64,000 bases of DNA from assembly GCA_036488725.1 (NCBI GenBank), contig DASXHD010000032.1, forward strand, positions 58,752-122,751. Direction: 5' to 3'. Source of the DNA: DASXHD01 sp036488725 (GTDB taxonomy: Bacteria > Myxococcota_A > Polyangia > Polyangiales > Polyangiaceae). Under the pieces are notes generated by a model. That model did no database searches and was not told the DNA's origin. It saw only the letters and a program-made list of their open reading frames with translations. Of this stretch, positions 45,419-53,125 are shown in pieces. Position numbers and translations under genes: made by a program. Position 1 is the stretch's first letter. The number at the start of each line of letters is the position of its first letter.

Positions 45419-48040
45419 CTACTTGCCGAGCTTGCCGTCGCCGAGGAGCTCGTCGAAGGCGCGATCGAACTCGTCGTCGGCGCCGACTGCGACTTGGCGG
45501 ACGGGCGCCTTGGTGTCGGGGCGCGAGAGGCGGCGAACGCGCTCTTGCACGTCGCGGTGGTTCGGGTCGCGGCGGATGACGCGCTGGTAGAAGCTGAGCG
45601 CGTCTTTGTTCATCCGGAGCTTTTCGTACATCGCGCCGATTTCGAAGCAGAGGATGGTCTCTTGCTCGGGCGTGCGCGCCTTGGCGTTCAAGCCCTTTTG
45701 ATACGCGGCGATCGCCTGCTGGATGTTGCCGCGCTCGGCCTCGATCATGCCCATCAAGAAACGCGCTTCGACCTCGAGCTTCGAATCGCGCGCCGCGGTC
45801 TCGAACTCGCTGAGCGCGTCGTCGGCGAGGCCCATCTCTTTGTAGGCCTGGCCGAGATCGTAGTGCGCCTTGCCGTCGTCGGCGGAGAGCGTCTTCGAGA
45901 CGCCTTCTTTGAATTTCGCGAAGACCTCTTCGACGTCGACCTGGCCGGTCTCGTCCATCAGCTGCTGCGCTTCGGGCGCGACCTCGAGCGAGTCGAGCGC
46001 TTCGAGCGACGCGGCGATGTCGAACTCGTCGGCCGCGAGCGAAGGCGCTGCCGATTGCGGTCGCGCGCGCGTGCCGGAGCCGCGCTGCGCCGCGACCTCT
46101 TGCTCTTCGATTTCACGCAGCCGTTCGATGAGGAGCTTGTGGCTCGGCGCGCGCGCGAGCTGCTCGGTGAGAACGGTCTTGGCGTCTTCGAAGAGGCCGC
46201 GCGACGCGAAGAAGTCGGCCTCTTCGAGCGCCTCTTCGATCTCTTCGTTCGTCGGTTTGTTGTACGAGGCGGTCGCGGCCTCGGGCGCCATCGCGACCTC
46301 GCTCGTCTTGCCGCCGACCAAATCGAACGCGGCGCTCGACGGCGCGGCGGGTGCTTCGGCCGCGTCGAGCGGGAAGCTCGGGAGCGGCGAAATGTCGGTG
46401 CTCGCCAGGGCCTGCGGCGCCTCGTTCGCGTCGTCGAGGTCGTACGACGGGAGCGGCTCCTCCGGATCGTAGCTCCCCATGTGGATGCGCTGCTGCGGAT
46501 CGGGCGTGAACGTCGGCGGCACGTAGTCGATGACGGGCCCTTGCGCGGGCTCTTCGACCGGCTCGTAGCCGAGCTCGCGGAGCATTTGGGCGGCGCGCTC
46601 GTTGTGCGGGTCGAGCGCGAGCACGTCTTGGAGCGTCTGCGCGGCGCCGTCGCCGTCGAGCGCATCGAGCTGCAGCGCAGCGATGTTGAGCATCTCGACG
46701 ACCGCGTCGTCCTGCTCGCCCGCTTCCAGATAGACGTCGCGGAGCTCGGCGCGCGCGGGGATCGATCGCCCGTCGATCTCGAGCGCGTTGATGAGCGCGC
46801 GCACCGCGCGATCGTAGAGACGAACGCGCCGATACGACTGCGCCTCGCTGATGAGCGCGAGCACGCGCGGATGCTGCTCGAGCGGCAGCTCCGGAATCGG
46901 CTCCTCGCCGGTCTGCGACACCTCCGGCGCGCCGTCGATCACGTCGTACTGCGCGCTGTCGAGCGCGGTCGTCTCCTGCTGGCGAAGGAGCAGCGGCTCG
47001 GCCGAAGGCGCCGGATCCGGCACGACCTCTTCGATGACCGCGCTGTCGACCTCTTCGATGAGATCGGCGTCGTCGGCGACCTCCTCGACCTCGCCCGGCT
47101 GCGCGAGAACTTCGTCGCGCGACGCGGCGAGCTCCTGCACGCCGGCGTCGTCGGGCGCGAGCGAGAGGAGCTTGTCGACGAGATCGCTGAAGACGTCGAG
47201 CCGCTTCTGCTCGCGCGCGATGCGCGCCATCTCCTTCTGCACCTCGATGCCCTTGCGCGGCTGCCCGAGCTGCACGAACGCGCGCGCGAGGAGATCGAGC
47301 GTCGTGAGATCCTTGGGGTTCGCCTGCACGCAGATCTGCAGCTTCGCGAGAGCCTGCATGCCGTCGTTTGCGGCGCTGCGTTCGAGGTAGAGCTCGGCCG
47401 CAAGACGCGCCTGCGCCGGCTCGGGCCGGTGGTGCAAGAGACGCTCGAGCACTTTGAGCGCGTCGTCGCGTCGGCCGAGCTTGATGAGCAGCGCCGCCGC
47501 TTGACCGAACTCGCTCACCGCGCCGTCGGCGTCTTTCGATCGCGAGAGCGCCTCGGCGAGCCTCAAGTGCGGGAGCGGGTTCGTCGGATCGAGCGTGACG
47601 ATCTTCCGGAAAATCTCGAGCGCTTCGTTGTCGCGCTGCTGCCGCGCGAGGCGCGTCGCGACCTCGTCGAGCGCGGCGAGCGCGTCGCTCACCAAACCGA
47701 GCTGCTGATAGAGCTCGGCGAGCTTCGGCGGGATGTGCGCGTACCGCTCTTCGAGATGCGGCACGTGCTTCTGCACGATCTCGCGAACTTGCTTGTAGAC
47801 TGCAATCGCTTTGAGCGCGAAGCCCTGCGCCGCGTAGTAGCGCCCGACGCGCTCGTAGGTCGTGATCGCTTCGGGAAATGCAGCCATCTTCAGCTGCAAA
47901 TCGCCCATCTTCAGCAGGGTCCGAGCGTCGTTCGGATCGCTGTCGACGAGCTTTTGGTACTCGACGATCGCCTTGTCGTAGCGCTTCTTCTCTACGAGCT
48001 TGCTGGCGGCCTCGAGGACCTTTTCGCGATCAATCGCCAC
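45419..48040 (-). CDS. Large tetratricopeptide-repeat protein
   Basis: 873 residues. At least eight TPR units occupy the N-terminal 300 residues (Y-D-K-A-I-x-x-Y-x-K-L and E-A-L-E-I-F patterns), with more near 385-480 and 590-850. Between them are long acidic stretches rich in Glu, Asp, Pro and Val, likely disordered. No signal peptide, so cytoplasmic. TPR arrays scaffold protein complexes; the repeats-acidic-repeats layout suggests a hub. Partners are not evident from neighbours. Confidence 0.8.
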   Translation of the reverse strand: MAIDREKVLEAASKLVEKKRYDKAIVEYQKLVDSDPNDARTLLKMGDLQLKMAAFPEAITTYERVGRYYAAQGFALKAIAVYKQVREIVQKHVPHLEERYAHIPPKLAELYQQLGLVSDALAALDEVATRLARQQRDNEALEIFRKIVTLDPTNPLPHLRLAEALSRSKDADGAVSEFGQAAALLIKLGRRDDALKVLERLLHHRPEPAQARLAAELYLERSAANDGMQALAKLQICVQANPKDLTTLDLLARAFVQLGQPRKGIEVQKEMARIAREQKRLDVFSDLVDKLLSLAPDDAGVQELAASRDEVLAQPGEVEEVADDADLIEEVDSAVIEEVVPDPAPSAEPLLLRQQETTALDSAQYDVIDGAPEVSQTGEEPIPELPLEQHPRVLALISEAQSYRRVRLYDRAVRALINALEIDGRSIPARAELRDVYLEAGEQDDAVVEMLNIAALQLDALDGDGAAQTLQDVLALDPHNERAAQMLRELGYEPVEEPAQGPVIDYVPPTFTPDPQQRIHMGSYDPEEPLPSYDLDDANEAPQALASTDISPLPSFPLDAAEAPAAPSSAAFDLVGGKTSEVAMAPEAATASYNKPTNEEIEEALEEADFFASRGLFEDAKTVLTEQLARAPSHKLLIERLREIEEQEVAAQRGSGTRARPQSAAPSLAADEFDIAASLEALDSLEVAPEAQQLMDETGQVDVEEVFAKFKEGVSKTLSADDGKAHYDLGQAYKEMGLADDALSEFETAARDSKLEVEARFLMGMIEAERGNIQQAIAAYQKGLNAKARTPEQETILCFEIGAMYEKLRMNKDALSFYQRVIRRDPNHRDVQERVRRLSRPDTKAPVRQVAVGADDEFDRAFDELLGDGKLGK

Positions 48041-48089
48041 GGATTAGACGACTCCCTTCGAGCACGAAGACGCCGGCTGCGCGCCTCGC

Positions 48090-48512
48090 TCAGGGGATGA
48101 GCGATTGCTTGAACAGCACGCAGGCGACGGACAAGAACGCGGCGGCAAGAAGAGCCCCCACAAGGATACCTCCGCTACGCCCCGCTTGCATACTTCCCGC
48201 GGCGACTTTTCGCGCTTTTCCGCCGATGACGTGGTGAAGCGCGATGACGCACAAGACGGCCGTCAGCTTCGCGTGGAACCAATGCAGGTGCATGTAGTAC
48301 GCGGGGTCTTGCAAGAGGCGGCTCGCGCCGAAGACGAAGCTCGCGAGGAAGGCCGGAACGGCGGCTCGCATGTAGAGATTTCGCGCGAGGATCGCGGCCG
48401 AAGCGTCGCCCGATTTCGCCGCCGCCGCGGTCAGCCAGCCGACCGACGCGATGACCCCGATCCAAATCAGGTTGGCCGTGAGGTGCAGCGCGATGAGGGC
48501 GGTCGAAAGCAT
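48090..48512 (-). CDS. HemJ/CopD-like four-helix membrane protein
   Basis: 140 residues, four membrane helices. A-L-H-L-T-A-N-L-I-W-I-G in helix 1 and H-W-F-H-A-K-L then A-L-H-H in helix 3 resemble the haem-binding histidines of HemJ (protoporphyrinogen oxidase) or CopD-type proteins. ATG 48512 gives a clean start. If HemJ, it oxidises protoporphyrinogen IX. No haem genes are next to it, and the match is only to the motif pattern. Confidence 0.5.
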   Translation of the reverse strand: MLSTALIALHLTANLIWIGVIASVGWLTAAAAKSGDASAAILARNLYMRAAVPAFLASFVFGASRLLQDPAYYMHLHWFHAKLTAVLCVIALHHVIGGKARKVAAGSMQAGRSGGILVGALLAAAFLSVACVLFKQSLIP

Positions 48513-48581
48513 GGGCCGAAGATCATAGGGGTTCGCGGGCGGCTTTGACGAATTTCCCACACGGCCTAGATTGCGTCCTCC

Positions 48582-50024
48582 ATGAGTCACTCGAGCCTTT
48601 ACAAGGCGCCGTTCGGTCCAGGTGGCACCAGCGAAGTCGACGCGCAGCTCGCGGAGCGCCTCCTTGCGGTCGCGCTGTCCAAAGGCGGCGACTACGCGGA
48701 TTTATTTTTCGAGTATCGCGCGGCGGGCGGGCTCGTGTTCGACGAAGGGATTTTGAAGAGCGCGTCGCGCGGCGTCTCGATGGGCCTCGGCGTTCGCGTG
48801 CAGAAGGGCGACGCGACCGGCTACGCGTACGTCGAGCAGCTCGACTGGGACGCGATGAAGCATGCGGCCGAGACCGCGGCGCAGATCGCAGCCGGCGCGC
48901 CGTCGAACCCAAAGCCGGTGAAGGTCCTCTCGGTCGCGAACCGGTACGAGCTCCCGAGGGTGACGCTCGACGAGCCCGGCATGGCGAAGCGCAAGCTCCT
49001 CGAGCGCGCGGCCGCGGCGGCGCACGCTTTCGATCCGCGCATCGTCAAGGTCGAGACGAGCCTCGCCGAAGAGATCCGCGAGATCCTCGTCGCGACGAGC
49101 GACGGCAAGCTCGCGCGCGACACGCAGCCGCTCCTGCGCTTCGGAATTCGCGCGGTCGCCGAGCGCGACGGCAAGAGGCAAGAGGGCAGCTCCGGCGGCG
49201 GCGGTCGCACGACGCTCGGCTACTTCGACGGAAAGTCGCCCGAGGATCACGGCAAGGTCGCGTCCGAGCAAGCGATCCGCATGCTCGACGCGCAAGAGGC
49301 TCCGGCGGGGACGATGGAGGTCGTGCTCGCTCCGGGTGACAGCGGGATTCTCTTGCACGAAGCGGTCGGTCACGGGCTCGAAGCCGACTTCAACCGCCGC
49401 GGCACGAGCAACTACACCGGACAAATCGGAAACGTGGTCGCGAGCGAGCTCTGCAGCGTGATCGACGACGCCACGCTTTTGCAGTCGCGCGGATCGATCA
49501 ACGTCGACGACGAGGGCAACGAGCCCGCGTCGACCGTGCTCATCGAGAAGGGAAAGCTCCGCGGCTACATGCAGGACCGTCACTCGGCCGAGCACTTCAA
49601 GGTGCGCGCGACCGGAAACGGGCGGCGCGAGAGCTTCGCGTGCGCGCCGATGCCGCGCATGACGAACACGATCTTGCTCGCGGGGCCGCACGATCCCGAG
49701 GAGATTTTGAAGAGCGTGAAGCGCGGCGTCTTCGCGAAAAAATTCGGCGGCGGCCAAGTCGACATCTCGAACGGCGACTTCGTGTTCTCGCTGACCGAGA
49801 GCTACCTCGTCGAAGACGGAAAAATCACCGCGCCGCTCAAGGGCGTGAACTTGATCGGCAACGGGCCGGACGTTCTCCGCAAGGTGACGATGCTCGGCAA
49901 CGACGTGGAAGTGTCCGACGGGATTTGGACGTGCGGTAAAGACGGTCAGAGCGTTCCGGTCGGCGTGGGGTGCCCGACGATCAAAATCGCGGGCATCACG
50001 GTCGGCGGGACGCGCGTCGGGTGA
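48582..50024 (+). CDS. tldD: TldD metalloprotease subunit
   Basis: 480 residues, complete. HEAVGHGLEAD (about 260-270) is the zinc motif of TldD, and the C-terminal C-G-K-D-G-Q-S-V-P-V-G segment is typical. TldD with TldE/PmbA degrades unfolded peptides and matures peptide antibiotics such as microcins. No tldE is adjacent. The stop codon falls within a 16-bp unit that is then repeated in tandem downstream. Confidence 0.95.
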   Translation: MSHSSLYKAPFGPGGTSEVDAQLAERLLAVALSKGGDYADLFFEYRAAGGLVFDEGILKSASRGVSMGLGVRVQKGDATGYAYVEQLDWDAMKHAAETAAQIAAGAPSNPKPVKVLSVANRYELPRVTLDEPGMAKRKLLERAAAAAHAFDPRIVKVETSLAEEIREILVATSDGKLARDTQPLLRFGIRAVAERDGKRQEGSSGGGGRTTLGYFDGKSPEDHGKVASEQAIRMLDAQEAPAGTMEVVLAPGDSGILLHEAVGHGLEADFNRRGTSNYTGQIGNVVASELCSVIDDATLLQSRGSINVDDEGNEPASTVLIEKGKLRGYMQDRHSAEHFKVRATGNGRRESFACAPMPRMTNTILLAGPHDPEEILKSVKRGVFAKKFGGGQVDISNGDFVFSLTESYLVEDGKITAPLKGVNLIGNGPDVLRKVTMLGNDVEVSDGIWTCGKDGQSVPVGVGCPTIKIAGITVGGTRVG

Positions 50025-50083
50025 ATCGCGCGTCAGGTGAATCGCGCGTCGGGTGAATCGCGCGTCGGGTGAGTCGCGGGTCA
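50021..50083. repeat. 16-bp tandem repeat at the tldD stop
   Basis: Four copies of GTGAATCGCGCGTCGG (the first ends CAG, the last is degenerate and short). Copy one contains the tldD stop codon, so the array probably grew by duplication of the gene's end. It opens the 690-bp stretch between tldD and the gene at 50715, which contains no gene I can support. Confidence 0.85.
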
Positions 50084-50156
50084 TCGAGTCTTCGGACGAT
50101 TTGGCCGGGACGCTTTTGCCGTACGGCACGGGCCAGTGATGCATGGTAGTTTTTTT

Positions 50157-50262
50157 GGGCAGCCCCAGGCTGAAGCCTGGGGCATGCAGCAGATCAGCGG
50201 AGCGATGGGAGAGCTTGCCACTCCGCGCTTCGCGGGGCGGTAAGCCTGCCTTCGGCAGGCTA
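50157..50262 (-). repeat. Composite double-hairpin repeat, inverted copy A
   Basis: Hairpins CCCCAGGCTGAAGCCTGGGG (50163-50182) and GCCTGCCTTCGGCAGGC (50244-50260) separated by about 60 bp. Reverse-complemented, it lines up with copies B and C, including the sequence between hairpins (TCCGCTGATC and CCGC near the small hairpin). The hairpins differ from B by compensating changes. Confidence 0.8.
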
Positions 50263-50316
50263 AGAAGAAGCGATTGAGCCTCCGCGCGGTGATCGAGGGC
50301 GCGCAGCACGCACCTC

Positions 50317-50425
50317 TCAGCCCGCCGAAGGCGGGCTTACCGCAGCGTCCTCGCGGCGCGAGCAAAGTCTCCGAGGCGCTCCGCTGATCGCTTCGCCTGC
50401 CCCAGGCTTTAGCCTGGGGTGGCCC
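50317..50425 (+). repeat. Composite double-hairpin repeat, direct copy B
   Basis: Hairpins AGCCCGCCGAAGGCGGGCT (50319-50337) and CCCCAGGCTTTAGCCTGGGG (50400-50419), joined by a 62-bp arm that matches copy C at most positions (CTTACCGCA, GCGCGAGCA, CTCCGAGGCGCT). Ends in TGGCCCAA. Confidence 0.85.
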
Positions 50426-50478
50426 AACTGCTTCGGATCTCCTCGGCTGCGCGCCGGCTCGCACCCAAGCGGCGGGCG

Positions 50479-50709
50479 CTTGGATCCAATCCGCCGCTCC
50501 TTGCGGCAAATCGGTCCGTGCTTGCCGCGAATGCGCGGCTGCTTGCGGCAAATCGATCCGTGCTTGCCGCGAATGCGCGGCTGCTTGCGGCAAATCGGTC
50601 CGCGCTTGCGGCAAATCCGCGCCTGCTTGCGATGCGGGCGCTTCGGGCGGTGACAAATCGGCGCGTGCTTGCGTATCTTGGGCGCGCGCTTGCCATGAGC
50701 GCGAGGAGG
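50479..50709 (+). repeat. 21-bp tandem repeat array upstream of the 50715 gene
   Basis: Eleven 21-bp units beginning CTTGC, best kept at 50500-50625, where units such as CTTGCGGCAAATCGGTCCGT and CTTGCCGCGAATGCGCGGCT alternate (42-bp period). Outer units decay. Because 21 is a multiple of three, every frame stays open on both strands, giving seven-residue periodic peptides. I regard these frames as artefacts since none joins the downstream gene. No spacers, so not CRISPR. Confidence 0.85.
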
Positions 50710-50714
50710 AAGAC

Positions 50715-51446
50715 ATGGGGACTAGGCCGATGCACGGTTACGAGGCGATCGCGCGCGATGCGGACATGGTGCTCGCGCAGGCGCGCGCCGACGTTCACGA
50801 CAAATCGTTCGGAGCGCACGTCGACGCGCACGAGCTCGCGAGCTTCGGCGCGAACGTCGAGAAGCTCAAAGCGGGCGCGGCGTCACGGACGAACAAGCTT
50901 CACGAGCAGGTCGGAGCCGGCGTGCACGTCGCCGAGACGTGCGCCGCGCTCGCCGAAGTGTGCCGCGCGGTGCGCGACGAAGGCGAGCTCCACTGGCTCG
51001 CCGACGCGAAGAGCCGCGACGAGTCGCTCGCGCGCGCGTTCGGGTGGGGGCGCGTGCTCGACGCGAGCAGCGTGTCGTCGGTGGAGGGTTTCGCGCATGC
51101 GCTCCTCGAGGCGGCCAAGGCGCACCCGAAGGAAGCGGCCAAGGTGCACCTCGATCACCACGGCGTGCGTCACCTCGAGGAGCTCGTGACGTCGCTCGAA
51201 GGCGCGGACGTCGCGCACGTGCAAACGAAGGCGAACCGCCACGACGCGACGACCGCGCTCGATTCGCTCGCGCACCTCGTGGTCGCCGAGACCGCCCATG
51301 TGCGGTTCGTCGCCAAGCGAGTCTTTCGCGGCGACGCGACGAAGCTCGCGCGCTACGCGTCGGCCTTGCCGCGCCACACGCCAAAGCACCGGACGCGCCA
51401 CGCGCCCGACCCGGCCACGCCGCCCGCGGGCGTGAATCCAGGTTGA
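50715..51446 (+). CDS. Hypothetical helical protein between repeats
   Basis: 243 residues, preceded by a strong GAGGAGGAAG ribosome-binding site 5 nt from the ATG. Predicted soluble, rich in Ala, His, Glu and Arg, with helices A-D-V-H-D-K-S-F-G-A-H-V and A-x-A-L-A-E-V-C-R-A-V-R; many histidines could bind metal. Gene-like codon bias persists to the end. The last codons and the TGA stop are in a hairpin repeat, so the C-terminus was probably reshaped by repeat insertion. No family recognised. Confidence 0.65.
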   Translation: MGTRPMHGYEAIARDADMVLAQARADVHDKSFGAHVDAHELASFGANVEKLKAGAASRTNKLHEQVGAGVHVAETCAALAEVCRAVRDEGELHWLADAKSRDESLARAFGWGRVLDASSVSSVEGFAHALLEAAKAHPKEAAKVHLDHHGVRHLEELVTSLEGADVAHVQTKANRHDATTALDSLAHLVVAETAHVRFVAKRVFRGDATKLARYASALPRHTPKHRTRHAPDPATPPAGVNPG

Positions 51447-51490
51447 AGCCCGGGGAACCCCAGGCTGAAGCCCGGGCATGCAGCGAGAGT
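51438..51490 (-). repeat. Partial inverted hairpin repeat
   Basis: Two clipped versions of the large hairpin, CCAGGTTGAAGCCCGGGG and CCCCAGGCTGAAGCCCGGG, then GCATGCAGCGAGA. The order matches the start of copy A, but the small-hairpin half is missing. Contains the stop codon of the preceding gene. Confidence 0.65.
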
Positions 51491-51502
51491 GCACGCGTCG
51501 TC

Positions 51503-51613
51503 TCAGCCCGCCGGAGGCGGGCTTACCGCATCGTTCGCGGGGCGCGAGCATGTCTTCGAGGCGCTTCGCTGACCTCTTCGCCTGCCCCAGGCTTCAGCCT
51601 GGGGTGGCCCAAA
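51503..51613 (+). repeat. Composite double-hairpin repeat, direct copy C
   Basis: Hairpins AGCCCGCCGGAGGCGGGCT (51505-51523) and CCCCAGGCTTCAGCCTGGGG (51585-51604), with the arm shared with copy B and the same TGGCCCAA end. Loop changes versus B (GAA to GGA, TT to TC) leave the stems intact. Confidence 0.85.
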
Positions 51614-51634
51614 AGCTCGCGATCCACAGCGGAT

Positions 51635-51674
51635 CTCTTCGCCTGCCCCAGGCTTCAGCCTGGGGTGGCCCAAA
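51635..51674 (+). repeat. Solo large hairpin, duplicate of copy C end
   Basis: The 40 bp CTCTTCGCCTGC to TGGCCCAAA repeats 51574-51613 almost exactly, including hairpin CCCCAGGCTTCAGCCTGGGG (51646-51665). It lies 18 bp before the methyltransferase start and could form an mRNA leader hairpin or, with upstream copies, a terminator. The 246 bp between the two genes hold only these repeats. Confidence 0.8.
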
Positions 51675-51692
51675 TCTCCCTGAGGGCATCCA

Positions 51693-52421
51693 ATGAGCGA
51701 CAACACGACGGCGCACAAAGCGAGCGAATACGAAGCGGAGGTCCAGAAGACGATTCCGTTTCACGACGAGATGCTGCGGACGGCGATCGACGTCGTCCTC
51801 GCGGTGAAAACGCCGAAGCGGTGGCTCGACACCGGGTGCGGGCCGGGCAAGCTCGTGGAGCTCGCGCGCGCGCGCGCGCCGGAGACGGAATTTTGGTTGG
51901 CCGATCCCTCGGAGGCGATGCTCGCGATCGCGCGAGCGCGCAACCCAGAGCTGCCGCCGGACCGATTCGTGCTCGCCACGTCGCAAGACTTGCCTGTCCC
52001 GGTCGAGGGGCTTCACCCCTCGAGCTCGCCCGGTCCTCAGCTCGCTGCGCTTCGCTCCGCGAGCTTCGATGCGATCACGGCGATGCAGTGCCATCACTAC
52101 GGCGACGCGGACGCTCGCGCGCGGGCGGTCGCGCGATGTCGCGAGCTCCTCGCGCCGGGCGGCGTCTTCGTGACGTTCGAGAACGTGCGCGCCGAGACCG
52201 AAGAGGGTCAGGCGATTCAGCGCAAACGGTGGGCCGAATACCAGCGACGCGCCGGGCGCGACGAGGCGACCGTCGCGAAGCATCTCTCGCGCGAGGGCGT
52301 CGCGTTTTTTCCGATTCGCGTGAGCGAGCACCTCGCGCTCCTCTCGCGCGTGGGGTTTTCGCGCGTCGAAATCGTGTGGCGCGCGTTTGGGCAAGCGGGG
52401 TTCTACGCACTGCGCGATTGA
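51693..52421 (+). CDS. Class I SAM-dependent methyltransferase with repeat insertion
   Basis: 242 residues. Motif I L-D-T-G-C-G-P-G-K-L-V-E-L (about 46-58), an acidic end to strand 2 (L-A-D-P-S-E-A-M) and motif IV F-D-A-I-T-A-M-Q-C-H-H-Y identify the Methyltransf_11/25 group. Between strand 3 and motif IV about 20 residues (about 104-124) are encoded by a palindromic repeat and are absent from usual family members. The acceptor is unknown. The gene next to it is a regulator. Confidence 0.83.
   Translation: MSDNTTAHKASEYEAEVQKTIPFHDEMLRTAIDVVLAVKTPKRWLDTGCGPGKLVELARARAPETEFWLADPSEAMLAIARARNPELPPDRFVLATSQDLPVPVEGLHPSSSPGPQLAALRSASFDAITAMQCHHYGDADARARAVARCRELLAPGGVFVTFENVRAETEEGQAIQRKRWAEYQRRAGRDEATVAKHLSREGVAFFPIRVSEHLALLSRVGFSRVEIVWRAFGQAGFYALRD
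52004..52065 (+). repeat. Palindromic repeat inserted in frame in the methyltransferase gene
   Basis: Hairpin CGAGGGGCTTCACCCCTCG (52004-52022) and a second with arms AGCTCGC/GCGAGCT (52039-52065) enclosing GCGCTTCGC. This is the double-hairpin design seen in copies A-C, though not the same sequence. The insert keeps the reading frame. Confidence 0.6.
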
Positions 52422-52435
52422 GGTACAACGCGGGC

Positions 52436-53125
52436 GTGGGCTCGGTGGTCGTCGTTCTCGGGCCGGCGATCGAAGCGGATGAGGACGTGCCGCAACAAAT
52501 CGCGGGGACCTTGCAGCGACTCGGCGCCCAGGTGCGCGCGGGCTCGCTCTTCGCCGAGGTCGACGACGTGCTCGAGGAGGGTGACGATCCGCAGTGCATC
52601 GTCGTCGACGGGGAGCTCCGGCCGGACCTCGCGGCGCGCACGCTGCGGCACGCGCGCAAGTTCGCCGCGCTCGAGCGGACGCCGGCGATGGTCGCGTTGC
52701 CCGCGCGCTGGCTCCAGAGCTTCGACCCGGCGAGCGGTTTCGACGACTTCATCGTGCTGCCGTCCACGCCGGTCGAGCTCTACGCGCGGCTGCGCAAGCT
52801 CGAGTGGGCTCAGAGTGAATTTGCGACCGAAGAGCGCATCAAGATCGGGCGGATGGTGATCGATCGCGCGCTCCACGAAGTGACACTCGACGGACGGCGC
52901 GTGGCGCTCACCGCGCGCGAGTTCGCGCTGCTCTCGTTTCTCGCGCAGAACCGCGGGCGCGTTTTGCGACGCGATCAGCTGCTCGCGCGCGTGTGGGGGC
53001 CGCGCTACGAGGGCGGCGCGCGCACGGTCGACATCCACGTCCGGCGACTTCGCGCGAAGCTCGGCGACGCGCTGCCGCTCGAGACGCTCCGCGGCGCGGG
53101 TTATCTCCTCCGAGGGGCCGCATGA
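52436..53125 (+). CDS. OmpR/PhoB-type regulator with degenerate receiver
   Basis: 229 residues. The C-terminal winged helix (about 135-229) is standard: L-T-A-R-E-F-A-L-L, R-D-Q-L-L-A-R-V-W, V-D-I-H-V-R-R-L-R-A-K and R-G-x-G-Y-L. The N-terminal 115 residues fold like a receiver (V-V-V-V-L-G, then V-V-D-G-E-L) but lack the acidic pair after strand 1 and the invariant Lys (L-P-S-T-P). Phosphorylation by a histidine kinase is therefore doubtful, and no kinase is nearby. GTG 52436 is used; GTG 52442 is possible. Its stop overlaps pdxA. Confidence 0.82.
   Translation: MGSVVVVLGPAIEADEDVPQQIAGTLQRLGAQVRAGSLFAEVDDVLEEGDDPQCIVVDGELRPDLAARTLRHARKFAALERTPAMVALPARWLQSFDPASGFDDFIVLPSTPVELYARLRKLEWAQSEFATEERIKIGRMVIDRALHEVTLDGRRVALTAREFALLSFLAQNRGRVLRRDQLLARVWGPRYEGGARTVDIHVRRLRAKLGDALPLETLRGAGYLLRGAA

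Noticed and set aside
50479..50709. CRISPR-like array
   Set aside because: Units are contiguous without spacers and no cas genes are present.
50419..51189. Plus-strand frame over the 21-bp array with L-A-A-N-R repeats
   Set aside because: It is not in phase with the 50715 gene and depends only on a repeat whose length is a multiple of three; all frames there stay open on both strands.
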